64,000 nucleotides of DNA from Megascapheus bottae. Lineage: Eukaryota; Chordata; Mammalia; Rodentia; Geomyidae. This document shows, piece by piece, positions 20,771 to 33,600 of this stretch. Where the stretch lies: NCBI GenBank assembly GCA_024803745.1, contig JANJXV010000161.1, positions 1,686,001 through 1,750,000 of the forward strand. The letters are read 5' to 3'. The notes under the pieces were generated by a model. The model had not been told where the DNA came from and made no database searches. It was given only the letters and a program-made list of their open reading frames with translations. Positions within the stretch are counted from its first letter, which is position 1. Every line of letters starts with the position of its first letter. The position numbers were made by a program, and so were the translations under genes.

Positions 20771-21025
20771 ATAAAATGTTTAATGGCTTGTGGCATATCA
20801 TGGTAGAGCAATTGTGGTATCGACAGAAATAAGTCGGGGGAGTAGATTTAGGTTATAAATGGAATTATTCCATTGAAAAGGAACTACATTATATGATGAC
20901 ATATGCTGATACTGAGAGAATATTGCAAAATCTTAGGGTATCAAGTAATAATACTGTGAAGTACACCAAGAATGTTAATGTTCTATGTCTGGCATAATAA
21001 TCACTTGGGGAAGAAACTATTTTTT

Positions 21026-21275
21026 CTTTTTTTTTTGGCTGGGGGATTTGTAAGGCTTGAACTCTGGGCCTGGGCACTGTTCCTGAGCTCTTCAACTCAA
21101 GGCTATCACCCTACCTATGAAGCCACAGTGCCATTTCCCATATTCTAGTGGTTAACTGTCGATGAGAGTCTCATAGACTTTCCAATGCCCAGGCTGGCTT
21201 TGAACCAAATCTTTAGATATCAGCCTGATATCTGAGTAGCTAGGATTACAGGTAGAATTCACTGCACCTGGCAAG
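21026..21275 (-). repeat. Composite SINE
   Basis: Antisense: 'cttgaactctgggcctgggc' to 'gagtagctaggattacaggt'. Confidence 0.8.
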
Positions 21276-21364
21276 AAATTTATTTCTTGCTGTTTTATAC
21301 TACAAATTTACTGTATGTTTTACTTTTTCAAAAAGACTGAGGATGACCTTTGTTCTGTATATAA

Positions 21365-21510
21365 TGGGAAGAGGGGTAGGGAGCTGTGAGCAGAACAACT
21401 GAGGGGCAATACTCAGGGTAGGACAATAGCCTTAAACTAAAGAGCTCACGGCCCAAGGTCCAAGCCCCATGACTTTCCCCACTACCCCACAAAAAAAGGG
21501 AAAAAAATTG
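21365..21510 (+). repeat. SINE fragment
   Basis: Plus-strand ID-like pieces: 'aagagctcacggcccaaggt' and 'aagccccatgac'. Confidence 0.45.
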
Positions 21511-21665
21511 GAGATTGGAGAGGATTTTCTAAAAAGAATATATAGAAATATTAGTTCAAAATGTAGAAAGAAGTTCAATATTAACAGTCATGAGAAAAAT
21601 TAAAATTACAATGAAATCATTACTTTAAGTATATTAATATAAAGATAGTTTTAAACAAAAAGATC

Positions 21666-21712
21666 CACATACACACACACAAACACACACACACACACAC
21701 ACACACACCCAT
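21666..21712. repeat. (CA)n simple repeat
   Basis: Run of CA dinucleotides with one AA interruption. Confidence 0.9.
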
Positions 21713-22239
21713 ACAAAAAAACAACTTTCAAAGTCTAACTATTACTGGGAAGGTAATGAGAAGAAGTAGAACTTTGGAAACAATCAAAAATTGCGTGGAG
21801 AGTGCTAAAAAAAGTACTAAATATAGAATTACATAGAAATATGGTCCAACACTTCTATTTCTAGATTTGTACCTAATGGAAGAGAAAGTAGAGACTAGAA
21901 CAAATATGTGGAGAATCCATTCACAACTATTAATAATAATCCAAAGATAGATATATGCAAAACAATGCATTGAAAAGGAAGAACATTTTACTATATTTTA
22001 CAGATGAATCTTGATTACAGTAAACTAAAAATACAGCAGTCATAAAGGAAGAGCTAGGGTATGTTTTCCCTTCCAGAGCTTCCAAGGATCAACAAACCCT
22101 TAGAGCCAAAAAGCACGATGGTTCCAGAGAATGGAGTAGAGAGGAACAGGAGCTGAATGTTTAATGATTATACATGGAAGATGAAAATTGCTCTAGATGG
22201 GTAGAATGAAGAGAGAACTGTACCCTAAACAATGGTTAT

Positions 22240-22770
22240 GTAGCCACACAGGATGGGACACACCTATACTCTCTGATCTTGGGAAACTCAAGAAGGATTT
22301 CTAGCCATCCTGGATGCATGGAAAGATCTATCATAAAAACTAATGTGGAGGGGCTGGGAGTTTGGCATAGTTATAGAGTGCTTGTATGAAGACGAAGTTT
22401 CAATTCCGCAGTACCACATACACAGAAAAAACCAGAAGTAGTGATGTGGCTCAAGTAGAAGATCACTAGGCTTGAGGAAAGCTGAAGGACAGTGCTTAAA
22501 CCGAGTTTAAAAAAACCCAGAAAGCTGAGCATGATGGGGTGGTGGCTCACTACAATAATCCTAGATACTCAGGAGGCTGAGATCTGAGGATCAAGGTTTA
22601 AAGCCATCCTGGCACAAAAAGACCTGAGACACTTATCTCCAATTTACCTTTAGAAAATGGGAAGTGGGGCTTGGCTCCAGGGTAAGGTGGTAGCCTGGAG
22701 CTGAAGTGCTCAGGGATAGTGCCCAGGCTGAGTTCAAGATCTATGACCCACCAGAAAAAACCCAAAAAAC
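22240..22770 (+). repeat. SINE cluster (B1-like, ID dimer, composite)
   Basis: About 22240-22345 is a diverged B1-like half, 22347-22520 an ID dimer, and 22525-22770 a composite with clear 'ggtggctcactacaataatc' and 'actcaggaggctgagatctg'. All lie in the same orientation. Confidence 0.65.
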
Positions 22771-23210
22771 AAAAAATAAGGTGGAAAAAATTGGATTCTG
22801 TGAATTTTATCAGGCATATAAATGTCTTTTTTTACGGTTGAAATAACAAATTGTTTGGAAAAAAGTTTTTACCTAGAAATGTACACTACAAATGGAATTA
22901 ACAACAAATACAAAATATGCAAAAGATACAAATTATCAAAATATGGGTATCCTGCTTCTGTATCTTTCACTGACTCTTGTTCAAATGAGTCACATATTCT
23001 GAATCATTTCTCCCAGTCGATATATGCCACAAGTGTTAGCTTGTACTGTACTTCTTGGGAAATCAAAAGCAAATACTAAGCAAATGTGTGTTAGATTTTG
23101 TCAACAGTGATATTTCAAATATAAATCCCTACTCATTGCATTATTTAATATCAATGCCGGAATCTAACTTACACAGGCAGAATCTTCAATCTTTTGAGAA
23201 TCTTCAAAAG
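22771..23210. other. Unique sequence left of the array
   Basis: No gene or repeat is recognised. It ends abruptly at 23211, where L1 sequence belonging to the array begins. Confidence 0.5.
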
Positions 23211-24035
23211 CGTGTGTAAATATTTAGGATCGTTATGTCTTCCTGGAGGAAAGATCCCTTTAGTAGTATATAGTAACCTTCTTTGTCTTTTCTTACTAAT
23301 TTTAGTTTGAAGTCTATTGTATCTGATATGAGGATGGCAACTCCAGCCTGTTTATGGGGGCAGTTAGCTTGATAGAGTTTATTCCAACCTCACACTTTCA
23401 AAAGATGATTGTTTTGGGGTAAGATGTGTCTCTTGAAGACAGCAGAACGATGGCTGTTGCTGTTTGATTCAACTAGACAGCCTATGCCGTTTAATTGGAG
23501 AGTTCAGTCCATTGATATTGAGAGTTAGGATTGAGAGATATTTATTAGTCCCCACCATTTTAAAAAGCTTTTAGTAGGGCCTGTGTCTTGACAGTTCTTG
23601 TGGTCCTTAGACGGTATGCTGTTTAGGTGCCATTTCTTTCCATATATTGCATTTATTTTGGTTTTCTATGTATAGAGCATCTTTGAGAATTCTCTGTAGT
23701 GTTGGTTTTGTTTCGACATATTGTTGCAGCTTTTCCCTGGAATGGAATGTTTTTATTGTTCCCTCAGTTATGAATGAGAGCTTAGCTGGCTACAGTATTC
23801 TTGGTTGGTAGTTATTTGATTTAAGGGCATGACATATATGCTTCCAGTCACTTCGTGCTTGCATTTTCTCTGTTGAGACATCTGGGGTTATTCTGAATGT
23901 TTTGCCTTTATAGGTTACTGATCCCTTTTCCCTGGCTGCCTTTAGGATCTTTTCTTTCGTTTCTATTGATCCAGTTCGGATCACAATGTGGCGGTGGAAT
24001 GTTCTTTTCTGGTCAGATCTGTTTGGGGTTCTTTT
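23211..24035 (-). mobile_element. L1 fragment at the array edge (ORF2 5' to ORF1 3')
   Basis: Matches about 26754-27571 of unit U0, covering the endonuclease region of ORF2, the ORF1-ORF2 spacer and the ORF1 C-terminal half. It shares with the units the ORF1 TAG after NYQPRIL. It has TGT, not TGA, in the codon before LQETH. At 24035 it joins ORF2 C-terminal sequence directly, so it is the stump of one more unit (U-1) after a deletion of about 3.6 kb. Confidence 0.85.
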
Positions 24036-27000
24036 ATGACCAGAGATGTTGAGCATTTCTTCATGTGTCCCACTTATCCAGCCTTTCTCTGATTTGTTGT
24101 GATTCCTGGTCCTTATTAAGAAAGTTTCGACCTGTACCAAGGAGGCCTAGTGTATCTCCTATTCCTTCCTGTAAACTTTTCAGTGTGTCAGCTTTTACCT
24201 CCACGTCTTTGATCCATTTGGAGTTAATTCTAGTGCAAGTTGACAAAGAAGGATCCAACTTTAGTTTTCTGCAGGTGTTTAACCAGTTCTGCCAGCACAA
24301 CTTGTTGAAGAGGCTATCTTTCTTCCATTCTATTTTTTTGGCTCCCTGGTCAAAGATTAGGTGGCCATAGGTCTGTGGTTTAATATCTGGGTCCGCAGTT
24401 CTACTCCATTGGACTTCAGGCCTGTTCTAGTGCCAGTAACAAGCTGTTTTGAGAATTATAACTCTGTAATAGAGCCTTAAGTTTGGAATTGAAATTCCTC
24501 CAGCGCTGTTCTTTCTGCTAAGAAGTGTTTTTGCTATACGGGGTCTTTTATTATTCCATATGAAATTTTGAATTGCCTCTTCTATGTCTTTAAAGAATGA
24601 CATTGGGATGTTGATGGGTATTGCATTGAATTTGTAGATAGCCCTTGGCAAGATTGTCATTTTCACAATGTTGATTCTTCCAATCCAGGAGCATGGGAGG
24701 TTTTTCCATTTCCTTAGTTCTGCTTTAATTTCCTTTTTTAGGGTTTTAAAGTTTTCATCTAAACGGTCCTTTACATTCTTAGTTAAGCTAATTGCTAGGT
24801 ACTTTATTTTCTTTGAGGCTATTGTGAAAGGATTTTCTTTCCTGATTATTGCCTCGTTCCTCTCAGTGTTGGCGTAAAGTAAGGCAGTTGATTTGTGAGG
24901 GTTGATTTTATGGCCTGCTACCCTTCCAAAGCTTTGAATCAGCTCAAGGAGCTTGGGAGTAGAGTCTATAGGATTCTTTAAATACAGAATCATGTCATCT
25001 GCAAAGAGGGATAGTTTTATTTCCTCTTTCCCTACTTGGATCCCCTTTATGCTTGCTTCTTGCCATATTGCACTGCCTAGGAATTCTAGTACTATGTTAA
25101 AAAGGAGTGGAGAGAGTGGGCATCCTTGTCTCGTTCCTGATTTTAGAGGGAAGGGCTTTAGATTTTCACCATTAAGTATAATACTAGCAGTGGGTTTCTC
25201 ATACACAGCCTTTATTACATTGAGAAATGTTCCATGGATTCCTAGTTTCTCCACATCTTTTAACATAAAGGGGTTTTGGATCTTGTCAAATGCCTTTTCC
25301 GCATCTATTGAGACAATCATGTGATTTTATCCCTGCTCCTGTTGATGTGTTGAATTATATTAATTGATTTGTGTATGTTGAACCAGCTTTGCCTCCCTGT
25401 GATGAATCCAGTTTGATCATAGTGTATATTTTTTTTGATGAGTTGTTGTAGACGGTTGGCCAGTATTTTGTTGAGAAGTTTTGCATCGATGTTCATCAAA
25501 GAAATGGGTCTATAGATCTCTTTCTTTGATGAATCTCTGTCTGGTTTGGGGATGAGGGATATGCTGGCTTCACAGAATCAGTTTAGTAAAGAACCTTCAT
25601 TTTCAATTTCGTTGAAGAGCTTGAGGAGTATTGGTGTGAGCTCTGCTTTGAAGACCTTATAGAATTCAGCTGTGAATCCATCTGGCCCTGGGCTCTTTTT
25701 AAGTGGAAGTTGTCTAATTTCCATTTCTATTTCATAGCTTGACATAGGCCTGTTGAGTTGGGTTAGCTCTTCTTGGTTCAGTGTGTGTATGTTAATATTG
25801 TCTAGGAATTCATCCATTTCTTCTAGATTCTCAAATTTGTTGGCGTAAAGGTTTGAGAAGTAGTCCCTCATGATATTCTGGATCTTGGTAAGTTCTGTCG
25901 TGATATTACCATTTTCATCTGCGATTTTGTTTATTTCGATATGCTCTCTTCTTTTTTTGGTAAGATTTGCTAAGGGCTTGTCAATTTTGTTAATTCTTTC
26001 AAGAACCAACTCCTTGTTTTGTTGATTCTTTCTATAGTTTTTTTTATTCCAAATCATTTAATTCTGCTTTGATTTTAATAGTTTGCTTTCTCCTAATGGG
26101 TTTAGGGTTGGTTTGTTGCTCTTTTTCCAGGAGGTTAAGGTGAGACATTAACTAGTTGGTTTGCCATTTTTCCAACTTGCTGTTGTAGGCACTCCGCGCT
26201 ATAAATTTTCCTCTGAGTACTGCCTTTGTTGTGTCCCTAAGGAGTTGATATTTGTATGCTCCTTATTGTTAAATTTCATAAACAGTTGGATATCTGTTCT
26301 GATCTCTTCGATGACCCATTGTTTTTGATTCAACAATGTGTGGTTCAGTCTCCATGAGTTACAGGGTTTTCTTTGGTGGAGATGTGTGTTCAGCTCCAAT
26401 TTGATGCCTTTATGGTCTGAGAGTGTGCATGGAATAATTTCAGTGTTTCTGAATCTGTCCAGGTTTGCTTTATGGCCTAAGATGTGGTCTATTTTGGAAA
26501 ATGTTCCATGTGCTGCTGAGAAAAACGTATATTGTGGTGTTACTGGGTGGAATATTCTGCAGATGTCTGTTAGATCTAGTTGGTCTATATAGTTGTTCAG
26601 TTCTAAGGTTTCTCTGTTGAGTTTTTGCCTTGTTGATCTGTCCATAGGTGAGAGTGGTGTGTTAAACTCACCAACAATCACTGTGTTTCGATCTATGTGT
26701 GGTTTCAGTGTAAGTAAAGTTTGCTTGATGAAGTTTGGAGCTCCGGGATTGGGTGTGTAAATATTTAGGATTGTTATGTCTTCCGGGTGGAAAGATCCCT
26801 TTAGTAGTATGTAGTAACCTTCTTTGTCTTTTCTTACTAATTTTAGTTTGAAGTCTATTGTATCTGATATGAGGATGGCAACTCTAGCCTGTTTATGGGG
26901 GCAGTTAGCTTGATAGAGTTTATTCCAACCTCTCACTTTCAAAAGATGATTGTTTTTGGATAGGATGTGTCTCTTGAAGTCAGCAGAACGATGGCTCTTG

Positions 27001-27099
27001 CTTTTTGATCCAACTAGACAACCTATGCCGTTTAATTGGAGAGTTAAGTCCATTGATATTGAGAGTTAGGATTGAGAGATATTTATTAGTTCCTACCAT
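24036..27099 (-). pseudogene. L1 ORF2 of U0 (endonuclease-RT), broken
   Basis: ORF2 encodes an endonuclease, a reverse transcriptase and a Cys-rich C-terminus, and drives target-primed insertion. The ATG is at 27099, 48 nt after the ORF1 stop, and begins MVGTNKYLSILTLNINGLN. A TGA precedes LQETH and a frame change follows it. A long endonuclease frame (26199-27053) includes VGEFNTPLS and LSDHKGIKLEL. The RT frame (24427-25320) has FADDMILYL and [12 protein letters not shown]. Unit-specific damage includes a TAG for Lys after YWH at 24427 and loss of the C-terminus. The 1-nt frameshift just before [11 protein letters not shown] is common to all units. Confidence 0.9.
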
Positions 27100-27147
27100 T
27101 TTTAAAAGCTTTTAGTAGGGCCTGTGTCTTGACAGTTCTTGTGGTCC

Positions 27148-28330
27148 TTAGATGGTATGCTGTTTAGGTGCCATTTCTTTCCCTATATTGCATTTATTTT
27201 GGTTTCTATGTATAGAGCATCTTTGAGAATTCTCTGTAGTGTTGGTTTTGTTTCGACATATTGTTGCAGCTTTTCCCTGGAATGGAATGTTTTTATTTTT
27301 CCCTCAGTTATGAATGAGAGCTTAGCTGGCTACAGTATTCTTGGTTGGTAGTTATTTGACATAAGGGCATGACATATATGCTTCCAGTCACTTCGTGCTT
27401 GCATGGTCTCTGCTGAGAAATCTGGGGTTATTCTGATTGGTTTGCCTTTGTAGGTTACTGATCCCTTTTCCCTGGCTGCCTTTAGGATCTTTCCTTTCGT
27501 TTCTATTGATCCAGTTCGGATCACAATGTGGCGGTGGGATGTTCTTTTCTGGTCAGGTCTGTTTGGGGTTCTAAAAGCTTCTCGTATCTGGATGGGCCTG
27601 CCCTTCTGGATATTTGGGAAATTCTCTGAGATGATTCCCTGAAGTATATTTAAAATAACATTGACCTCTTTCTCCATGCCCTCCTCAATACCAACTAGCC
27701 TTAAATTAGGCTTCCTAATTGTATCTTGGACCTCCTGAAGCGCTCTCTCATATTTCCTAGATTTGGATTGACTCATTTTCTGTTCTTTATAATACCTAAA
27801 TTATCTTCAGCCACGGAAATTCTCTCCTCTGCAATGTCTAACCTGCTATCAAAGCTATCTACTTTATTTTTCATCTCCCTTGCTTCTAATTGCTCACTTT
27901 TGATGCCTTGCATCCCTTGTTTTACATCATGTATGGATTTCTTTATCTCCTTGATTTCCTTTTGAGTGGTTAGCTCAGTAGCTTTATTTTCTTTGGACAT
28001 TTGCTGGAGTTTGGTCACGTTTTTATTTGTGGATTCTTTGAATTCATCCATCTTTCTTTGAAAAACCTTTATTATGGCCTCCTTTATGGCTTCTTCTTTT
28101 TTACTTATCACCTTGCTTTTGCTTTCCTCTTGTTCAGGTATGGCTTCCTCCATTATCTCTTTCTTTATATTTTCACATTTTTCATTAATGATGTTTATCA
28201 ATTGCATTTGTGTAGCAATTGGAAGACTCTCCTCTAGGTTTTCCAGTGACTGTTCCATTGTCTGTTTACATTGGGTGGGGGATGTTGTTTCTTGATTTGA
28301 CATTTTTCTTGAGTTTCTTGTTCTGCCCAT
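27148..28330 (-). pseudogene. L1 ORF1 of U0, frameshifted
   Basis: ORF1 encodes the trimeric RNA-binding chaperone of the L1 particle. The first frame (28330-27773, 185 codons) is a coiled-coil-rich N-terminus. A 4-nt loss near 27790 shifts the frame, and the RRM and C-terminal part continue in 27776-27330 (NLRLVGIEEG, REKGSVTYKGKPIRI). After NYQPRIL a TAG stands where the family has Tyr. About 60 more codons of the C-terminal domain follow to a TAA at 27148. Confidence 0.9.
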
Positions 28331-28890
28331 TTGAAAATGGGAGCAAGATTACTACTAAATACGATTATAGTATTTCAGGTATAACCAACCTAGACCTCTG
28401 TAGCTGGCAGACACTAGATGTTCACAAGTTTTGATTGGTATTATCACTCTTTCTTTTTGTGCACTTACAGACCAGCCTAATACAGCCACTGATAAGCGAT
28501 TTACACGCAAAACAATAAGCCTCTCAATCCAATCTCTATTGTCTTTAAGTCCCTCTGAGCCTAGAGAATAATTAACCACCTACATATACAATATTGCTCA
28601 ACAGCCATCAAGTGTAGATCCGTGCAGTATAAGGGTGGAAAGACGAGCAGAGGTCCAGAGATAGAAAAAAAGAATGAGAGAGGTCAGGGGAGGTGCAAGA
28701 GGATTAACGTAGGAGTGTAAGAATATTGTAGTAATGAAGAAAAGTTATAGCATAAGGATAACTGACATAAGTTGGTAAGTAGGTAGCATATTTGAGTACA
28801 AAGTTTGGAAAGTATTAGAATAAAACTTATGTGTTGCTGCACGACTAGCTCTTAGCCCAACCAGTGGCCTCACAGTGGACCATGGGATGG
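28331..28890 (-). other. L1 5' region upstream of ORF1 (U0)
   Basis: About 560 nt between the ORF1 start and the junction with the gene-derived block. It has no tandem monomers of the mouse L1 promoter type. Present in U0-U4 with few changes. It may be a truncated 5' UTR, because the tandem junction rather than an L1 end could set its limit. Confidence 0.6.
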
Positions 28891-30266
28891 ATCTGTTTTT
28901 CTTGTCTACGTTGAGGGAAAGGGGTATTTCACAAGATGCAGAAGCGAAGATTTCAGAAGCAAATGCTGTGAGTGAATTAGCTCGTAAAAAGCATTTTTAT
29001 TTTCTTTTATCTTTCTGCCAGTCTTGGGGCTTGAATTCAGGGCCTGAGCACTGTCCTCGGGTTTTCTCAAGTCTAGCCTTCTGCCACTTGAGCCACAGTG
29101 CCACATCTAGATTTTCTATCTATGTGGTACTGAGCAATCAAACCCAGATCTTCATGGATGCTAGGCAAGCACTCTACCACTATGCCAAACTATCAACCCT
29201 GACATAGTAATTATAAAGTCATCATCATCATCATCATCATCATATCCAAATATCCTTTCTCCTACAAAGAATGAACACTTAACTGTGTCTAATGCTTTTT
29301 TTTTTAATTTCACTAATTCTTCTGTGTTTTTCCCTCTTGCATTTTTTACACATGACAGCAAAGCTAATCATCAGGAAAAAATTGATTAGGATACAGAAAC
29401 CTAATAATATCCTAGTAGATTGACGTCAAAAATATGTGCAAGATGCCCTGTGTGTTTGACCTAGTGGTAGAGTACTTGGCTACCAAGCAGTAAGCCTCAG
29501 GTTTGATTCCTCATTACCACATACATAGAAAACGCTGCAAGTGGTGCTGTGGCTCGGTGGGACAGCTAATGCCTAAAGAAAGCCCAAGAACAATGTTCAC
29601 ACTCTGAGGTCAAGTCCCAAGACTAGCAAAAACAAAAAAAATTCGACAAGGGGCAAAATGCAGGCAGAGAAGGCACTGTGAAGCAAATGTTTTGTAAAGG
29701 ATGAGGGCAATATTGACCCTTAAGTGTGGATCTTACCTAAGAAAGGCTCCTTGAGCCTGAGACCAGACTGGTAGTTGGGCCTAGTGGAAGACATTGGGAT
29801 TGGACAAATAAGGTGTGCTGTTTACTACATCCACATGTATATTGTGAGATTGGAGGAGAGATTCAGCCTCCAGTATGTCTTTGGTGAGGTCTTTTGTGAG
29901 CAAGGATCTTTGGTCATTGGGCCTTAAAGGTGACCCTGCCTCCTTCACAATGGAACAGAATATGGAACCCTGGTAACCAAGCCACTGTAACTAACAACCA
30001 GCTCAAGCCAGCTCACTTGGCCTGTGGCTCAGGAGGAAGAAAGATGTTTCTGTGCTGTTGCCAAAGTTCAGGAAATTCGAGTCTCAGGCATGGAAGTTGT
30101 GGATGTCTTACTCGAAGATGTACATGCTAGATCATTGCCAAGCCACAAATCCAGTATAACAAAACTTTCTCTAAGAAGATGGCCAGGAAAATCCAGGGCA
30201 ACCAGATGAGGTAAATTTCTAAGAACAAATGTATTTGACCCCATCATCCTCCCCACACACTACAAC
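28891..30266 (+). pseudogene. RalGDS-like first-exon block, U0
   Basis: Homologous to 6185-7546 in opposite orientation. It contains an antisense ID dimer (about 29012-29205), an (ATC)n tract (29219-29243, about 7-8 repeats), a plus-strand ID dimer (about 29440-29640) and a 66-codon open frame (29930-30130) that includes MFLCCCQSSGNSS; the other units have MLLCCCQRSGNSS. It ends at 'actacaac', where the next L1's poly(T) starts. Confidence 0.7.
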
Positions 30267-30678
30267 TTTTTTTTCCATTTTTTATTGTAATTAGTAAAAG
30301 GGTTAGATGATATTTGCCAGATAGAAAGTGCATTAATTCACATACATTGATACCCTTTCACATGTCTTGGTACCCATTTCCCTCCAACCCCACACCCCCC
30401 ACCCGTCTTGGTTTTCCCCCTTCCCAATCAAATTTCAAATATCCAAATACAAATAAATTCAATATATCAGATAACAAAGTGAGATACTATACCAATATGG
30501 GATAACCAAGGGACAGCAGACGAGATGAGAGACAACATAGTACATTAAGAACAACAATCCTTCATTATATGGCTTTTGTGTCAATATCCTGGAGGTCCTT
30601 TCAATTAGCTTCACATTATATCCCTTATATATGGCCTTTTGCTCTATTGACAATCTCTGCTAGTAGAGCCCAAGGTTT

Positions 30679-33600
30679 CTACTGATTATGATGAATGAGG
30701 GAAACCACTGAGCCTAAGTTCCTTTGAGTCTGGCTTACTTCACTTAATATGATTTGTTCTAAGTCATTCCATTTCCTAACAAATGGGGCGATGTCATTCT
30801 TTCTGACAGCAGCATAGAATTCCATTGTGTACAAATACCACAACTTGTTGATCCACTCATCAACTGAGGGACATCTGGGTTGGTTCCATATCTTTGCTAT
30901 GGTGAATAGTGCTGCAATGAACATTGTTGTGCTAGTGGGTTTAGTATGCCCTTGTTTCTGGATTGTTGGGTAAATGCCAAGTACTGGAATTGCTGGGTCA
31001 TAGGGGAGTTGTATGTTTAGCGTTTTGAGGCACTGCCACACTGCTTTCCATAGTGGTTGAACGAGTTTGCACTCCCACCAACAGTGTAGTAGTGATCCCT
31101 CCTGACCACATCCCCTCCAGCATCTGTTGTCATTCGTTTTCCTCATCCTGGCCATTCTAACTGGAGTTAGGTGGAATCTTAGACTTGTTTTGATTTGCAT
31201 TTCTTTTATGACCAGAGATGTTGAGCATTTCTTCATGTGTCTATAGGCCATTTTTGTTTCTTCTTCAGAGAAGACTCTCTTTAAGTCTTTGGCCCATTTT
31301 GTAATGGGATGGGTGTTACTTTGGAGGTTAGTTTTGGAGTGATTCAATTTTTTGAGTTGTTGATACATTTTAGATATGAGGCCTTGTTCCGTTGTTTGGG
31401 TGGTGAAGGTCTTCTCCCACTCTGTAGGCTTCCTGATTAGTTTACTAGCTATATCCGTTGCCATACAAAAGCTCTGCAGTTTAATGCAGTCCCACTTATC
31501 CAGCCTTTCTCTGATTTGTTGTGATTCCTGGTCCTTATTAAGAAAGTTTCGACCTGTACCAAGGAGGCCTAGTGTATCTCCTATTCCTTCCTGTAAACTT
31601 TTCAGTGTTTCAGCTTTTACCTCCACGTCTTTGATCCATTTGGAGTTAATTCTAGTGCAAGGGGACAAAGAAGGATCCAACTTTAGTTTTCTGCAGGTGT
31701 TTAACCAGTTCTGCCAGCACAAGTTGTTGAAGAGGCTATCTTTCTTCCATTCTATTTTTTTGGCTCCCTGGTCAAAGATTAGGTGGCCATAGGTCTGTGG
31801 TTTAATATCTGGGTCCGCAGTTCTACTCCATTGGACTTCAGGCCTGTTCTTGTGCCAGTACCAAGCTGTTTTGAGAATTATAGCTCTGTAATAGAGCCTT
31901 AAGTTTGGAATTGAAATTCCTCCAGCGCTGTTCTTTCTGCTAAGAAGTGTTTTTGCTATACGGGGTCTTTTATTATTCCATATGAAATTTTGAATTGCCT
32001 CTTCTATGTCTTTAAAGAATGACATTGGATTGTTGATGGGTATTACATTGAATTTGTAGATAGCCCTTGGCAAGATTGTCATTTTCACAATGTTGATTCT
32101 TCCAATCCAGGAGCATGGGAGGTTTTTCCATTTCCTTAGTTCTGCTTTAATTTCCTTTTTTAGGGTTTTAAAGTTTTCATCTAAACGGTCCTTTACATTC
32201 TTAGTTAAGCTAATTGCTAGGTACTTTATTTTCTTTGAGGCTATTGTGAAAGGATTTTCTTTCCTGATTATTGCCTCGTTCCTCTCAGTGCTGGCGTAAA
32301 GTAAGGCAGTTGATTTCTGAGGGTTGATTTTATGGCCTGCTACCCTTCCAAAGCTTTGAATCAGCTCAAGGAGCTTGGGAGTAGAGTCTATAGGATTCTT
32401 TAAATACAGAATCATGTCATCGGCAAAGAGGTATAGTTTTATTTCCTTTTTCCCTACTTGGATCCCCTTTATGCTTGCTTCTTGCCTTATTGCACTGCCT
32501 AGGAATTCTAGTACTATGTTAAAAAGGAGTGGAGAGAGTGGGCATCCTTGTCCCGTTCCTGATTTTAGAGGGAATGGCTTTAGATTTTCACCATTAAGTA
32601 TAATACTAGCAGTGGGTTTCTCATACACAGCCTTTATTACATTGAGAAATGTTCCATGGATTCCTAGTTTCTCCACATCTTTTAACATAAAGGGGTTTTG
32701 GATCTTGTCAAATGCCTTTTCCGCATCTATTGAGACAATCATGTGATTTTATCCCTGCTCCTGTTGATGTGTTGAATTATATTAATTGATTTGTGTATGT
32801 TGAACCAGCTTTGCCTCCCTGTGATGAATCCAGTTTGATCATAGTGTATATTTTTTTTGATGAGTTGTTGTAGAAGGTTGGCCAGTATTTTGTTGAGAAG
32901 TTTTGCATCGATGTTCATCAAAGAAATGGGTCTATAGATCTCTTTCTTTGATGAATCTCTGTCTGGTTTGGGGATGAGGGATATGCTGGCTTCACAGAAT
33001 CAGTTTAGTAAAGAACCTTCATTTTCAATTTCATTGAAGAGCTTGAGGAGTATTGGTGTGAGCTCTGCTTTGAAGACCTTATAGAATTCAGCTGTGAATC
33101 CATCTGGCCCTGGGCTCTTTTTAAGTGGAAGTTGTCTAATTTCCATTTGTATTTCAGAGCTTGGAATAGGCCTGTTGAGTTAGGTTAGCTCTTCTTGGTT
33201 CAGTGTGTGTATGTTAATATTATCTAGGAATTCATCCATTTCTTCTAGATTCTCAAATTTGTTGGCGTAAAGGTTTGAGAAGTATTCCCTCATGATATTC
33301 TGGATCTTGGTAATTTCTGTCGTGATATTACCATTTTCATCTGCGATTTTGTTTATTTCGATATGCTCTCTTCTTTTTTTGGTAAGATTTGCTAAGGGCT
33401 TGTCAATTTTGTTAATTCATTCAAGAACCAACTCCTTGTTTTGTTGATTCTTTCTATAGATTTTTTATTCCAAATCATTTAATTCTGCTTTGATTTTAAT
33501 AATTTGCTTTCTCCTAATGGGTTTAGGGTTGGTTTGTTGCTCTTTTTCCAGGAGGTTAAGGTGAGACATTAACTAGTTGGTTTGCCATTTTTCCAACTTG

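Larger units (their letters stand above)
24036..28890 (-). mobile_element. L1 of unit U0, 3'-truncated
   Basis: From 24036 to about 24067 the sequence matches 31207-31242 of U1, then skips to the equivalent of 31493. The L1 3' UTR, the last part of ORF2 and 250 nt inside ORF2 are therefore missing. The rest (RT, endonuclease, ORF1, 5' region) is complete and collinear with the other units. The 5' region ends at the block junction 28890/28891. Confidence 0.9.

Noticed and set aside
24668..25324. Plus-strand frames of 69, 123 and 138 codons that recur in each unit
   Set aside because: They lie antisense to L1 ORF2 and recur only because the unit is repeated. They have no domain and mirror the conserved coding strand.
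27726..28434. Plus-strand Phe/Leu-rich, membrane-like frames (71-79 codons) in each unit
   Set aside because: These are antisense shadows of the Lys/Glu-rich ORF1 coiled coil. The hydrophobic look comes from complementing those codons.
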